NCBI RefSeq assembly: GCF_033115175.1
Contig: NC_084837.1
Location: forward strand, 89,586,499 to 89,650,498
Direction of reading: 5' to 3'
Length of the DNA: 64,000 nucleotides
Source: Lepus europaeus
Lineage: Eukaryota > Chordata > Mammalia > Lagomorpha > Leporidae
Program-made: the position numbers and the translations under genes
The notes under the pieces: generated by a model
What the model saw: the letters and a program-made list of their open reading frames with translations, nothing else
Database searches by the model: none
Told to the model about the DNA's origin: nothing
Part shown: piece after piece, positions 1 through 10,989 of the stretch
Position numbering within the stretch: the first letter of the stretch is position 1
How the letters are laid out: every line of letters starts with the position of its first letter

Positions 1-1927
1 CTCCATGCCATTTCTCTGGCTCATGTTCCTGCATGGCCCAGGGCAGTCACAGGGCACAACACAGAGCACCAAGAGAGGCTGGAGTCTCCTGCCGTGTCTA
101 CGGGACCCCAGCGCCATCTCCGCCTGTAGTCCCTTCTCAGATCTCCCACTCTGTCAGCAGTGGCAGGGGCAACCCCAGCCGTCCTAGCCCCTCCTTGCAG
201 GTGGCATGAGGCGCTGAGGGTCTCTACACAATAGGCAGGCGGACAGGGTCTCCACCAGCACAGGGCACCTGGGCAAGGCCAGCCGCGCAGTGTGGCCCTC
301 GGCTCTTCCCGTGCCGCAGAGGCCACCGCCTCGCTCTCCTCCCGCGGTTCCGCTCGGCTCATTTCCGAACAGATGATGAGGGAGATGGAGCATATGGGCC
401 CAAAGTCACCGGCATTCTGGGAGAGTGACACCGTGTTCCCCAGGCGGGGGTGGGGGCCGGCTCTGGGGCACAGCTTCTGCCCTTGTTCTTTGCAAGGACA
501 CAGGCTCACCTCTGCGAGCCCCTGGAAAGCAGAGATGCTCTCTGTCCAGGCGGAGATCTGGGGCTGTGGGCAGAGGCGGGTATGTTACCCAGAGGAGCAA
601 AAGGAAGCCCAGGTCCTCCCTCCCGGGCCTCCCCAGCCTCGGCTGCGCCCCCCAGGCCACTGCCACCTGTGGGCATCCACCAGCCAGGCCTCCACCCTCT
701 CTCCACAGTCCCTGCTCTCTTGGGGGGCATCCCCTGCAGCGCAGTACCTAAGTGGATCGTAGGAGGCACCCAGCTGATGTCCTGGCTGGCTGCCTGGGCA
801 CCCTCTGGGTGCATTCCCTGCCTCCCTGCACCTGACAGCACCCTGCGTGCCTCTGAGCTCAGCCCGCGGGCGGCGCTCCTTTCTTGCCTGAGTCAGGGAG
901 GCCCGGCTGTTCAGAAGGCACACATCTCAGCTCTGACCTGTGCTCCAGGTGGGTCTGCAGCCCCCTCTCCCCACCCCAGCCCGGTCCTTGGACAGCTCTT
1001 GCAGACACTGGCTGGGGCCGGGTACCTGGGCCCTTGGGTCTCAAGCAGGTCCCTGGGGACTGGCCATCCCTAAGGGATACAGGGCAAGGCCAGGTGCATT
1101 GAGAATGGAGAGGAAATGGAGGAAGGACCAGGAGGGGCTGTAGAAGGAGCAAGCAGCCCCTCCCCCGCCCCGTCTCCCACCAGCCTCCCCTTTTGCCACA
1201 CAGGCTGCACAACTTGGAGTAGGGACAGGAGCTGCCAGGTGTTGAGTTCCTAAGCCTAGAAGCCCCCGGGGAAGAAAGGGAATACTTTTCAGGGTTCCTT
1301 GCACCTGTGACTCATGGCCGGGGCAGCCCCATGGCTGTCCCTGCTGGTTTCTTGCCTGGGAACTCCCAGGAAGCCCTAAGATCACAGAGTGTGAGTCTTG
1401 GTGCTTCAGGACAGCCGGGGAGGGGCGTGGCCTGCTCCGGGGGCAAAGTAGGTTAGACCCAGGGACAGGCCACACAGGGACAGCCCAGGAGCCAGAGTGA
1501 CCACACATCCAGCATGCCCTTCTTACCCCTCCCCCCTTCCCTGGCCCGGGTGCCTTCCCTCTGATCCAAGGATATGATGTGTAGGAAGCCATGGACAAGG
1601 GAGGCGACTGCAAGGGACTGGTGCAGCCTCTGTCTGGTTGATTCTTTGCTCTCTGAGCGGCTCTGGGCTGGGGCGGACTGGGCAGCATCCATGCTGGCTG
1701 GGCTTCCGGGAAGAGGGAGCAGGGGTTGGCAGGCGAGCACTGCCCTGTCTCCCACCGCCACCTGCAGGCTCCGGGTCCCTCTCTGCTCCTTGTGTGCCTC
1801 AGTTGTTCAGACTGGAAGCAGGGCTGCCTGCTGCCTCCTCACCTCCCCCGGGGTCGGGGGTGGGGGGTGCGGGGGTCAGAGCAGGCCCTGGACCACTCCC
1901 ATCACAGCCCCGCTCCTCTTCCTGCAG
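1..1927 (+). other. Partial terminal intron of MAP2K5
   Basis: This stretch ends in a pyrimidine-rich tract and CAG acceptor directly before the last MAP2K5 coding exon at 1928. I searched it by eye for the preceding exon of the kinase domain and did not find it, so that exon probably lies left of the window. The open frames here are short, occur on both strands and match no family I recognise. Several long runs of G and C explain why stop codons are scarce. Confidence 0.7.
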
Positions 1928-2032
1928 GGCCACCCATTCATCATGCAGTTCAACGACGGGAACGCCACCGTGGTGTCCATGTGGGTGTGCAGGGCCCTGG
2001 AGGAGAGGCGGAGCCAGCAGGGGCCCCCGTGA
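1928..2032 (+). CDS. MAP2K5: MAP2K5 (MEK5) terminal coding exon, partial gene
   Basis: This is the last 34 codons plus stop of mitogen-activated protein kinase kinase 5, the dual-specificity kinase that phosphorylates and activates ERK5 (MAPK7). The exon begins in phase 0 after a CAG acceptor (1925-1927) and reads GHPFIMQFNDG, then a tail ending RRSQQGPP and TGA. The tail matches the known MEK5 C-terminus almost residue for residue; from memory the human copy has V for M and A for T at two positions. It lies after the kinase domain's last helix. Earlier exons (PB1 domain, kinase lobes) are outside the window. The downstream neighbour in the same orientation is SKOR1, the gene order also seen in human. 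Confidence 0.95.
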   Translation, partial: GHPFIMQFNDGNATVVSMWVCRALEERRSQQGPP

Positions 2033-2395
2033 GGCCACCACGCGGTGCTGAAAGCCCAGGACCGGTCACCGAAGGGGCCAGCCCACCTGCTGCCCCCACT
2101 GCGCCCCGCTTGCCACCTGTACAGAAGAGCTTTGCTGGGCCCGGCTTCCCTGCCCTCGCCGACCCTCTGCCGGCAGATGAGCCTGCCGAGGGAGTCCCCC
2201 GGGGCCAGCCCTGCTGGGCAACCCTCACCCGCTCCTGTCTGGAGGCACCGGCTCCTGTGGGTGGGGGAGGGGAGAGGCACCAAAAACAGAGGCTCGTATG
2301 GCCCCGCCCCCCTTCTGTTTCCCTAACAGTTTTATCTGTAAAGGGGCGGGCCCCTGCCAGCAGCACTGATGGGAATAAAAGGATCACTGCTTTGG
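2033..2395 (+). other. MAP2K5: MAP2K5 3' untranslated region
   Basis: GC-rich sequence between the MAP2K5 stop and the first canonical poly(A) signal. Cleavage would fall roughly 10-25 bases after 2379, at about 2390-2405. A GT-rich stretch follows at about 2400-2430, the usual position of the downstream element. The exact end cannot be fixed from sequence alone. Confidence 0.75.
2374..2379 (+). terminator. MAP2K5: MAP2K5 poly(A) signal AATAAA
   Basis: Canonical hexamer 342 bases after the stop codon, followed by GT-rich sequence rich in TGTG. It is the only AATAAA I found in the first kilobase downstream of the stop. Confidence 0.8.
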
Positions 2396-4489
2396 GACCC
2401 TTGTGTGAGACTTGTGTCCGCGTGCGTCTGCCCACCCAGCGCAGCGAGCAGGCAGGGGTCCCCGCTTCGACAGGGATGCATGTGGCAGTGCCTGCCACCC
2501 GTGCCCAGGCACCTGCGGGGACCCCACGTGCTTCCTGCACAGCGCAACCCATCGGACGGATGAGACAGCCAGACCTGGGAGAGCCTGAGCCAGGAGCCAT
2601 GGCAAGGCGTAGCCGAGCCAGGATGAGAGCCTGGAGCGCAGGCCCCCACCCTGGGTGCCTTCCTGGACTACACTTTGCCGGGACTGCGGGGCCAGCAGTG
2701 ACAGCAGCTCCCGCACACTGATCTGAGCAGGACGGCCCAGGGAGCGACAGGAAACCCAGAGCTGGGAAAAGGCCCAGCCCTCCTGTGCCCACATCCTGCC
2801 CCGAGCACACACGCACCAAGCCTGTGTCACCTTGGGCCATTCGCAGCCACCCTTGGGTGAACCACCGCCGGGTGGGGGTGGCTGCTCCCACTTCTTGGGT
2901 GAGAAACTGAGGCTCCAGGAGACTCAGGGTTACACTCGGAGGTCTGAGTGGCCTCTCTGCAAACTCCTGATCTGACATGGGTCCCGAGGCCCCTCCCACT
3001 GCCTTCTGCCATTTCCGTGCTCCCAGCACCCAAGGCAAAGCCCCTCCCTGTCCCCCTCCACCCCCCACCGCCTACCAGGAACCCCGCCGTCTTTGTCGGT
3101 TGTCTTTGGCTCCTCTGCTCCCTGTCCCGGTCCCAGCCCCCGTAAGGCCCGCAACCTCCTACCAGGCTCCCACTCCCACCTCACCCACGCCATCCATTCT
3201 CCACGGGGCGGATCCCAGCCCTCCCCTTCTCAGCACTTCCGGGGCTCCCATGTCACGTGGAGGCCGAACCCAAGAGCCAGCAAGGCCTCGGTGCCCTCAT
3301 CTCTGCCCTCAGCCATCGCCCCCACTGTGCCCTTCACTGCAGCCGGCTGCCTCCTCACTGCTCCTCGAGCCCCGGGCACATCCCAGGGCCACAGACAGCA
3401 GAGGTGCGGGGCCACCGAGGGTGCACGCTCGCTCCGAGGTGCAGAGCTGCCGCTGGGAAGCCAGGGCCGGGGCGGCTGGTTCTCAATGGAGCGACAGCAG
3501 ATAGCCAGGAGTCTGAATCCACAGATGTGCCTCCTCTCCTACTTTTCCTGACCCGCAAAAGGAGAACACAGAGTGGGAAAGCTGAGCCGCATGTGCAAGG
3601 AACCACGTGGAAGAACTCGTGGACACGCACACACCCCAAGGAGCACCTGCAGCTGGTGTGATGCCGATGATGTCTTTGTACTCAAAGACTGGAACACCCG
3701 TCCCCCACGGATCCACAGGGCTCACGGCTGCACTCGCAGATCTAACCATGAGATGAAAGTCACAGCCCGCCTGCCCTGGCCCCGGGCGCTCAGTGCCCCT
3801 TGGCCTCACTCCTAGCCCCATGGGCTTTGTTGATGTGTCACTCACCTGACTTTCCATCTTCTCTCTCCTGCCTTCCCCACCCCCAAGTAGAATGGTACCT
3901 CCACAGGGTTGAGGTTTGGGTTGGGTTTGGTCACACCCCACCTCCTGTGCAAAGAGCAGAGCCCGGCCCCGGAGGTGCACAGTGCGTTTGCTGGCCAAGT
4001 GGCCAAAGTAGCAGAGCCGCGATTCCCAGCCCACACTGGGACCAGGGCCCCGTGAAAGGCCACACACCATTGGGCTCTCTGAGGCAGAGTCTGGGTCAGC
4101 CCATTTTGAGTCACACTTGTCAAGGCGCAGGCCTCCAGCTGCCCCTGGGCCTCAGGCCCAGTGTGCGTCTCAGGGTGCACCTGCCTCAGGCAGGGGCTGG
4201 GAGGGTCACAGAATTGGCCATGAAGATTGTGCTCCCTGTCCAGTGCTCAGGGCAAGGAGAGCTTCGAGCAGCAGCTGGCTTAGACTTCCCAGGAAGAGGT
4301 GCCCAGCCAGTGGGGAGAGCCCAGGAGCCCCTCCCTAAAAGGCAAAGCAGCCACCTCCGAGGCTTAAGGCTCAGCCTTGCTGTGAGGAGGTGTAGCCAGC
4401 AAGCCTGGTATCCCCAAGTCCTGCACTGGGGGAAGAAGGAAAGAGGAGCAGGTGTCTCGAGCCTTGGCTCTGTGCTTACAGCCGACTTC

Positions 4490-4645
4490 CTAGCAACTCA
4501 TTTAATCCCCTTCATAACCCTGTGTGGTAGCTGGTGGCCTTAGAATTCCACCCATTCTACAGAGGGAGAAACTGGAGCCCAGAGAGGCTGAATGGCTTGC
4601 CCAGGATTACCTGACCAGCAGGCAGCAAAGCACTGTTATACGACT
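4490..4645 (-). repeat. MIR SINE fragment
   Basis: Ancient mammalian-wide SINE. Read on the plus strand it shows the reverse of the MIR core: catttaatcc, then an AC-rich piece, then a block resembling 'acagatgaggaaactgaggc' and 'aacttgccca'. It is heavily diverged, consistent with insertion before placental radiation. Confidence 0.7.
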
Positions 4646-4804
4646 CCACACCAGGGCTCTGGAAGTCAGCTCCACACACACGTCCCACGTGTCCACGCGT
4701 GCACACCTGGCCCGGCCTCTAGCACCGAGGTGTTCAGATCCAGGTGTGCAGTTGCAGACTGTCAGTACCTCTGGGAGCAGGGCCCAGCTCCACAGGGATG
4801 CATA

Positions 4805-4818
4805 GCGCCCCCCAGCGG
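4805..4818 (-). promoter_or_regulatory. Weak CTCF-like motif
   Basis: GCGCCCCCCAGCGG resembles the CTCF core read on the minus strand, with mismatches in the middle and tail. It lies between MAP2K5 and SKOR1. It is only a motif match, weaker than the one near 48.6 kb. Confidence 0.25.
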
Positions 4819-5969
4819 CCCCGAGAAGCACTGCCCTCGACAATATGGAACCTCGGGACCTGGCCACCGGCTCCCGGGGTAAACTCGCACAAAGCATGTG
4901 TCCTCTCTGGGTATCAATGTCCTCACCTGCCCCTGCAGGGATTGAGCTCACTGTGTCCTGGAGCTCCTCCTAGCCCAGGGGTCTCACCGTGTGCAGCCAT
5001 GGACCCCCCAGGAGCAGCCCCGCCCCCAGAACATCATGCACCCACCTGCGTGCACTCACGTGGTTCCGTTCCCAAGCTGATGGCTCCTGGGCCCCTGGAG
5101 CCCATGTCCTTGGGACCCCAGGTGGCCATCCCCTGCTTTGGGACAGCCCCCAGTGACTGGGAGACCCCTCTGGCAGGAGGCGAGGCCTTCCCCCTTGGCC
5201 GTTTAGGCTCAGTCACTCCTCTGGTCACCCTTAGTAGCCTGTGCCCTTGGCCTTGCCAGTTAGAGTACAGCGGGGCAAGAACGTGCTCCCCTCTGCCTGC
5301 AACCCTGCCCCAGTCTTGTCCTTGTCCATGAAGTCCTGTTAGTCCCAGTAGGAATGTGAGTTCTGTGTTCTCAGCCACAGAGATGTCAGAGAGAGAAGGG
5401 CACAGAGGAGGCAGTGCCCAGGCCGGCTGGCAGCAGGGCAGCAGGCAGTGGGAGCACGAGGGCCACAGGGAGCCAGCCCTGATGGCTCACAGCTGCCCAG
5501 GTGGGACCCCGACTCCTAGGTGGACCCCTACGACTGTACCTGGCCAGGTCCCAGCTTCCATACTGAGAGGACCAAGTGTTCTCCTTTCCTCCCTAGGGGC
5601 CCAGGGAGGCGGAGGGGAGGGAGGCTGAGGTCGGTGTAACCCCCAAGGAGCTCGGCGAAGGGCGCAGGGTGATCAGAGCCAGGGCAAGGAATGGGTCTGC
5701 AAGGGAAAGCAGGCAGGTGCGAGTGGCAGACAGCCAGGATGCCGGCCCTGAGCCTGGGCCTTGCGGGTGCCGGCTGCCGGCCTGGAAGCAGGGCAAGGTC
5801 AGGGACCCCTGCCAGCTTGGTCGTGACCCTGACCCACCAGAGGTGCTCCCACACCGGGGAGCCGGCAGGGCGGCATGGGGCTGGCAGTGGGTGGAGCCAG
5901 CCTGAGCTGGCTGTAACGGACTAAAGTGTGGGGCAGGGAGGTGGGGAAGCCAGCAGAGCCCAGGCCTCG

Positions 5970-6325
5970 TAATGACAAATTTTCTGCTGAACAACTACAA
6001 ATATTCGCTGTGACTTCGGACAGGATCTGGAAAAGACTTGGCTTCGTCCCTTGGCGGTATCATTTGTCTTGTTCTGAAGCCCTGAGATTGCAGGCAGGAA
6101 CTTATAGACTAAAGTTTGTCTTAATTGCTGCGGTGTCACCACCTCTGTGGCAGATAACAGCACAATGAACGAGTCGATGGGGCTGAGCCCTCCAGGTCCT
6201 TCTTCTAAAGTGAGACAAATGTCCCTCCTTGGAGCCCAACAGTCCATCGGCAGCTCTGTCATTTATTTATCTCCCTAACAGTCCGCATTCACTTGCGAGG
6301 GATAAAAAGTCTCTCCTGCCCGCAG
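5970..6325. promoter_or_regulatory. Candidate conserved non-coding element upstream of SKOR1
   Basis: An abrupt change from GC-rich flanks to balanced, non-repetitive sequence with AT-rich words (TTTAATTG, AACTACAAATATT, TTATTTATCT) and a GATA-type AGATAACA. It matches no repeat I recognise and has no coding frame with conserved signatures. Composition and position 11 kb upstream of SKOR1 suggest an enhancer. Conservation was not measured. Confidence 0.35.
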
Positions 6326-6499
6326 ACTTGGTTACAAGCAGCCCATCACGCTGGGCTGCCGGCCCTCCCTGGGAGCTTGGCGCTTTGCATCTTTTCCCTC
6401 CTTCTGGGGTGGGGGTGGGGGTGTAGGGGCAGAGCAAAGTGCACCCCCTGGGGAAGACAGCAAGGGAGGCAGGGTGGAAACCGACCAGAGAAAGGAAAG

Positions 6500-6827
6500 A
6501 GGAGCCAGCACTGCACTGCTGGCATCCCATACAGGTGCCAGTTCGAGTCCCAGCCACTGCCCTTCCGAGCATACACCGCGAAAGCTCCTGGGAAAGCAGC
6601 AGAAGACGGCCCTAGTGCTGGGCTCCTGCACCCACGTGGCAGACCTGGATGGAGTTCCTGGCTCATGGCCTCCGCCTGGCCCATCCCTGGCCATTGCAGC
6701 CATCTGGGGAGAGAACCAGCAGATGGAAGATCAATTGATGGATAGATAGATACATAGCGATGTATCATCTCTCTCCCTCCTCTGTAAATCTGCCTTTCAA
6801 ATAAATAAAATCTTTTTTAAAAAGAAA
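6500..6827 (+). mobile_element. CSINE (rabbit C-repeat), near full length
   Basis: Lagomorph tRNA-derived SINE, mobilised by L1 enzymes. Recognisable parts in order: the tRNA-like head with a B-box-like GTTCGAGTCCC, the body ending GCAGATGGAAGAT, a pyrimidine-rich stretch, and the tail with AAATAAATAAA. In this copy the pyrimidine stretch is replaced by a GATAGATA-type run at about 6735-6760. The family identifies the host as a lagomorph. Confidence 0.85.
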
Positions 6828-7230
6828 AGCTGTCTGCGTAGGGACTGAGCATGGTAAACTGAGTCGCCCATGTCATTGCCTCTGTCCAGCACCTTTCCAG
6901 CAGGGCACAGCATGGCCGTCCCCCCCACCCCTGCCGTCTCCACTGTGGGTTTGCACCACTCACTGCGATGCCCTGCTCCCTGAGAGTGCTAAGTCCACTC
7001 TGCCTCTGAGCCACGGCACAGGCTGTGCCCGCTTTCCCTCCCCTCCATCCGCTGTCTCCGGCTCAATTCCTGTTCATCTCCCAAGGCTTGGCTGAAATGC
7101 AGTTCCCCTGGGGAGGCGTCAACACCCAGCCTGGCCTGGCCCGCCTGTGGGGTAGGAGCCCCGCCCAGTATGTCTGACCCCTTAGGTCTCTCCCATCACT
7201 GCCTGACCCTGACCTTGCTGTATCATCCTG

Positions 7231-7425
7231 ATGGCCCAACCACGTGGCCCCTGCCACCCACATGGAAGACCCCGATGGAGTTCCAGGCTCCTGGCTTCAA
7301 CCTGGCCCAGCTTTAGCTGTTGCAGGCATTTAAGGAGTGAACCAGCAGATGGAAGATCTCTCTCTCTCTCTCTCTCTCTCATTGTCGCTATCTCTTTCAA
7401 ATAAATAAATTTTAAAAAATAAAAT
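7231..7425 (+). mobile_element. CSINE, 5'-truncated
   Basis: Starts in the middle of the element at the 'ggccc...cacgtgg' block, keeps the body and a pure CT microsatellite at about 7357-7380, then the AAATAAATAAA tail. Truncation at the 5' end is the usual product of incomplete reverse transcription. Confidence 0.8.
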
Positions 7426-7604
7426 AGTTTAAATCTTTGTGCTCCGTCACTCAGGCGATGGGAGAGGCAGAATTCAATGAGAACCTCCTGATACCCAAAT
7501 GGAGCCCCTAAGTTTCACCCCATGGCCTTGGTGCGGTGGGGTGGGGGTGGGGGGGTCCTTTTTTGGCAATCCTGCTGTATGTGAAGGACCACAAGGGTCA
7601 CACA

Positions 7605-7730
7605 CAGACTCACTGTGTGACCCCAGGCAGGACACCTAACCTCTCTGGGTCTCAGTGTCCCCACTGATCAAAATGGGGTAATGACAGTCATGGATATTGC
7701 TGCTGTCAGTATTAACCCAACCCTGCTACT
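7605..7730 (+). repeat. MIR SINE fragment
   Basis: Shows the MIR core in sense order: ctgtgtgacc, then caggcaggacacctaacctc, then tctcagtgtcc and aaaatggggtaatgacag. It is moderately diverged and has no target-site duplication left. Confidence 0.75.
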
Positions 7731-8298
7731 GACCTTGAAGTACACAAAACACTTCTAAAGGGCCAGTCTCCCCCTCCTTCCTCCTGGCAGGTGCCCCCAT
7801 CCCACACATGAACCACGTCCAACCCCCTGGGACTCCCCACTTTTTACCTCCCTTCCCCAGGAGAGACAGGGCCTCCCCTGAAAGCTTCGTCAGCAGAGAC
7901 GACAGAGCCCACTCACAGCCCAGGAGCTGGTCGCCCCCCAGCCAATGTGGTTGAGACTCTTCCCACGGTGAGGGCTCACGGCCCCTCCCACCCCAGCCCT
8001 AATCCTGCCCCTGTCCACCCCTTACCCTGCTTAATTTCTTCTCCACCACAGCTGTTACCACTTGAGATTACAGGACTCTTCCTCCTCCACCTCCCTCCTG
8101 GAAAGTGAGCTCCAGAGAGCAGGGACTCACTTGCCCTCACCCCCTACTCTGTCCCCAGAAAATTAGCTCAAAATGGGTGGACGTTGATCAAAACTATGCA
8201 AATCGATCTCACGGTGAAGTCTTCTTAGATATGATGGCAAAAACACAAGCAGTAAGACAGAAAATAAGCTGAAAGTTGTCAAAACAAAAAAACCTCTG
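7731..8298. other. Intergenic DNA, nothing recognised
   Basis: C-rich unique sequence between a MIR and a CSINE. No exon-like structure, RNA gene or repeat was recognised. Confidence 0.5.
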
Positions 8299-8712
8299 AG
8301 GGTGTGATTAGGCGCAGTGGTTAAGTCACTGCTTGGGATGGCCGCCTCCCCTACCACATGACCTGGGTTGAGTTCTGGCTCCTCCGCTTCCCATTCCAAT
8401 TTCCTGCAAACGCACACCCTGGGAGGCAGCAGCTGATGGCTCAAGTACTTGGGACCCCGTTAACCACATGGGAGACCCAGATGCCCAAACTGAGTTCCTG
8501 GCTCCTGGCTTGGGCCTGACTCAGCACCAGTAGATGGGGGCTTTCTCTCCTTCCCTCTCTTTCTCTCCCCTCTCTTACTCCCCACCTCCGTCCTCCCTCC
8601 ATTTCTCCCTCCCTCTCTCTCCCCCCCTTCCTCCCCATCTCTGCCCTCCCTCCATCTCTCCCTCCCTCTCCCTGTCTTTCAAGTAAAATGAAAATAAATG
8701 TGATTTTTAAAA
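8299..8712 (+). mobile_element. Old CSINE with expanded CT-rich tract
   Basis: An older-looking subfamily member (head reads 'aggcgcagtggttaagtcac'), strongly diverged. Its pyrimidine segment has expanded to about 140 bases of CT/CCTCC repeats (8538-8682) before a degraded tail. Confidence 0.75.
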
Positions 8713-9223
8713 AACCTTTTGTGCTCCAAAGAACACTACATAGGAAAGACTATGAATGAAAGAGTAAATCACAAAAGAGAAGATATTTTCAAATTATATA
8801 TCTAATAAGGGATTCCTATCCAGAATACATAAACAATACATGAAAAACAATGATAAAAATACAAATAAGCCAGTGAAAAAAAGGCAACGATCTGAATAAA
8901 CATTTCTCCAAATAAGACATTAACATGGCTAATAAGCACATGAAAAAACGCTCAACACCATTTCATCAGGGAAATGCAAATCAAAACCACAATAAGATAC
9001 CATTTCACACCCATGAGGATGGCTATTACAAAAAAGACAAATAACAACCAGTGTTGTTGAGGATGTGGAAAAATCGGAACGTTCGTACATTCCTGCTAGG
9101 AATAGAAAATGCTACAGTGCATTGAGAAATAACTTCACAGTTCCTTAAACGATCAAAGAGTTACAAGATGGCCGACCATTCCACCTCTAGGTGTATGCCC
9201 AAGACATGTTAAAACTTGCAGCC
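8713..9223 (+). mobile_element. L1 LINE fragment (3' ORF2/3' end type), first half
   Basis: AT-rich sequence matching the 3' part of old mammalian L1 elements in sense orientation, with familiar words such as 'aacaccatttcatcagggaaatgcaaatc' (position about 8950-8985) and 'aggatgtggaaaaatcgga'. Stops and frame breaks are frequent, so it is dead. It is split from its second half by a CSINE at 9224. Confidence 0.8.
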
Positions 9224-9543
9224 GGGGCAGGTGTTGTGGCACAGTGGCTTAAGCTGCTGCTTGGGGCACCTGCACCCATTTCAGAGTACAGGTTCAAGTC
9301 CCAGCTACTGTGCTAATACTGTCCCTGCCAATGCGCCTAAAAGGCAGATGATGGCTCAAGTCCTTGGGTCCCTGTCACCCATGTGGGAGATCTGGATGGA
9401 CTTCCTGGCTCCTGGTTTCAGCCTGGCCCAGCCCAGGCTGTTGTGCCCTTTTGGGAAAAGAACCAGCAGATGGAAGCTCTCTCTCTTTCTCTTTCCTTCT
9501 ATCTCTCTCTTTCTGCCTTTCAAATAAATAAATCTCTTTTTTT
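9224..9543 (+). mobile_element. CSINE inserted inside the L1 fragment
   Basis: Complete element from the head (GGGGCAGGTGTTGTGGC) to the AAATAAATAAATC tail. The flanking L1 words 'aaaacttgcag' (about 9212-9222) and 'aaaaccatgcag' (about 9545-9556) look like a decayed target-site duplication. This shows the SINE is younger than the L1. Confidence 0.85.
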
Positions 9544-10010
9544 AGAAAACCATGCAGTATTATAAAAACTTGTACATGAATGTTCATAGCAGCATAATTC
9601 ATAAAAACCAAAAAGTGCAAACAACCCAAATAGCCTCAATGGATGAACATATACGCAAGACACATTATGTCCACACAGTGGAATTCTACCTGGTAGTACA
9701 AAGGAATGAAGGGCTGGCACATGCTACCACATGGATGGACCTCAAAAACATCATGCTAAGTGAAAGGATCCAGTCACGGAAGGACTACAGCCTGGATGAG
9801 CCCATTTAGAGGAAATGTCCACAGAGACAGAAATCACGTTTGTTGTTACAGCGAGGGGAGCAAAATGAAGATCGACAGGAAATGTGTACAGGGTTTCTCT
9901 TTGGCGTGATGAACATATTCTGACACAGTGATGTTTGCACCACTCCGCAAATACAGGGGAAAATCAATGAACTGCACACTGTGAGTGGATGAGTGGATGG
10001 TATGGGAATG
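9544..10010 (+). mobile_element. L1 LINE fragment, second half
   Basis: Continues the L1 3' region after the CSINE: 'tgttcatagcagcataattcat', 'acccaaatagcctcaatgga', 'gtggaattctacctggta', 'catgctaagtgaaa'. It ends near 10010 in a GTGAGTGGATGAGTGGATGG stretch. Confidence 0.8.
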
Positions 10011-10178
10011 GTATCTCCATTTGGGATCCAGGCAGTAGAGGCAGGGAATCCTGTGGGAAACCAATGGCCTGGAATCCCCGCCCTGCCTGCAATTAATATG
10101 GCATCCTGTGGTTTTCCCACACCTCAAAACCTGGGCCCCAAGCTGCCCCGACCTATCCCAGCGAGCAGACAGGACAGG

Positions 10179-10273
10179 GAGCTCACAGCCCTCACACGCA
10201 AATGCTCTTCGCTCTTTCATTCATTCAACAATAGGCTTGGTTCTAAGGCCCTGCCTATACACCAGTGCACAAC
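10179..10273. repeat. Local repeat copy A
   Basis: About 95 bases starting gagctcacagccctca and ending ccagtgcaca. A copy of roughly 85-90% identity lies at 10894-10988, and a shorter, more decayed relative at about 10668-10715. The core 'tcaacaataggcttggttct' is identical in A and B. Confidence 0.7.
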
Positions 10274-10667
10274 ATGCAGGCAGCCATCGGGCAGTGACTA
10301 AGGCTGGCAGTGCAGGGCAGCACCCGTGTACTGAGCACCTACTCTTTGCCATGTCATTTGAGTAGGGCTGGGTCTAGGAAAGGACTTTGAAGAACTTAGA
10401 AGTGAATGCTTCATTAAATTTTGCACCCTGGGCACTTGCCTCCCCAGTCCTGAGTGTATGCCTAGCACCCAGCACCTCATTTAATCCTCAGGACCTCTCT
10501 AGAAGACCCAGATGTGGGCTTGGAGACAAACAGAGCAAGTCCGGCTGGCTCCCATCTCTTCTTCCCAACCCTTTCACCCACAATGCTACGTGGAGGAGCC
10601 GGAGAGAAGGAAGCCCTTTGCAACTAGGGAAAGCTCCCCAAGCCTGCCAGGGGCTCCTCCTCTCCTC

Positions 10668-10760
10668 AGAACTCAAATACTATCCCTCATCCACTCAACA
10701 AACATGTGAAGTGCCTACTATGTGCCAGGCCCCATTCCAAGCTTTCATGGGTTCTGCCTG
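10668..10760. repeat. Degenerate copy C, resembling an ancient MIR/L2-type 3' end
   Basis: The first half (ctcaaatactatccctcatc, cactcaaca) aligns with copies A and B. The second half (agtgcctactatgtgccagg) is the conserved word found in ancient mammalian MIR/L2-type repeats. This suggests all three copies derive from one old repeat type. Confidence 0.45.
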
Positions 10761-10893
10761 AGTGTGGGGGCACAAGCCCACCTAAGCATCACCAGGGAGC
10801 AGAAAACCTGCTCTTGAAGAATCAGATTGGCCACAAAAACCCCAAGGGCAATCAGTAGTCACTGTGGCCAGCAGCTCCGTGGGACCTGGGCTG

Positions 10894-10988
10894 GAGCTCA
10901 CAGCCCTCACCCTCAAATGCTATCCCCACATTCAGTCACTCAACAATAGGCTTGGTTCTAAGGCTCTGCCTATACTCCAGTGCACAAA
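10894..10988. repeat. Local repeat copy B
   Basis: Partner of copy A, in the same orientation and 715 bases further on. Differences are scattered substitutions. No coding frame runs through both copies. Confidence 0.7.
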
Positions 10989-10989
10989 A

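Larger units (their letters stand above)
2400..5960. other. Intergenic DNA between MAP2K5 and SKOR1, no gene seen
   Basis: GC-rich single-copy-looking DNA with long but unconvincing open frames on both strands. Coding is unlikely: the frames have no recognisable domains and overlap each other heavily. It contains a degenerate MIR-like patch around 2820-2960 and a clearer MIR at about 4490-4645. Confidence 0.6.

Noticed and set aside
1950-3068. 372-codon minus-strand open frame over the MAP2K5 last exon
   Set aside because: GC-rich shadow frame covering the 3'UTR and intergenic DNA. No recognisable domain or promoter.
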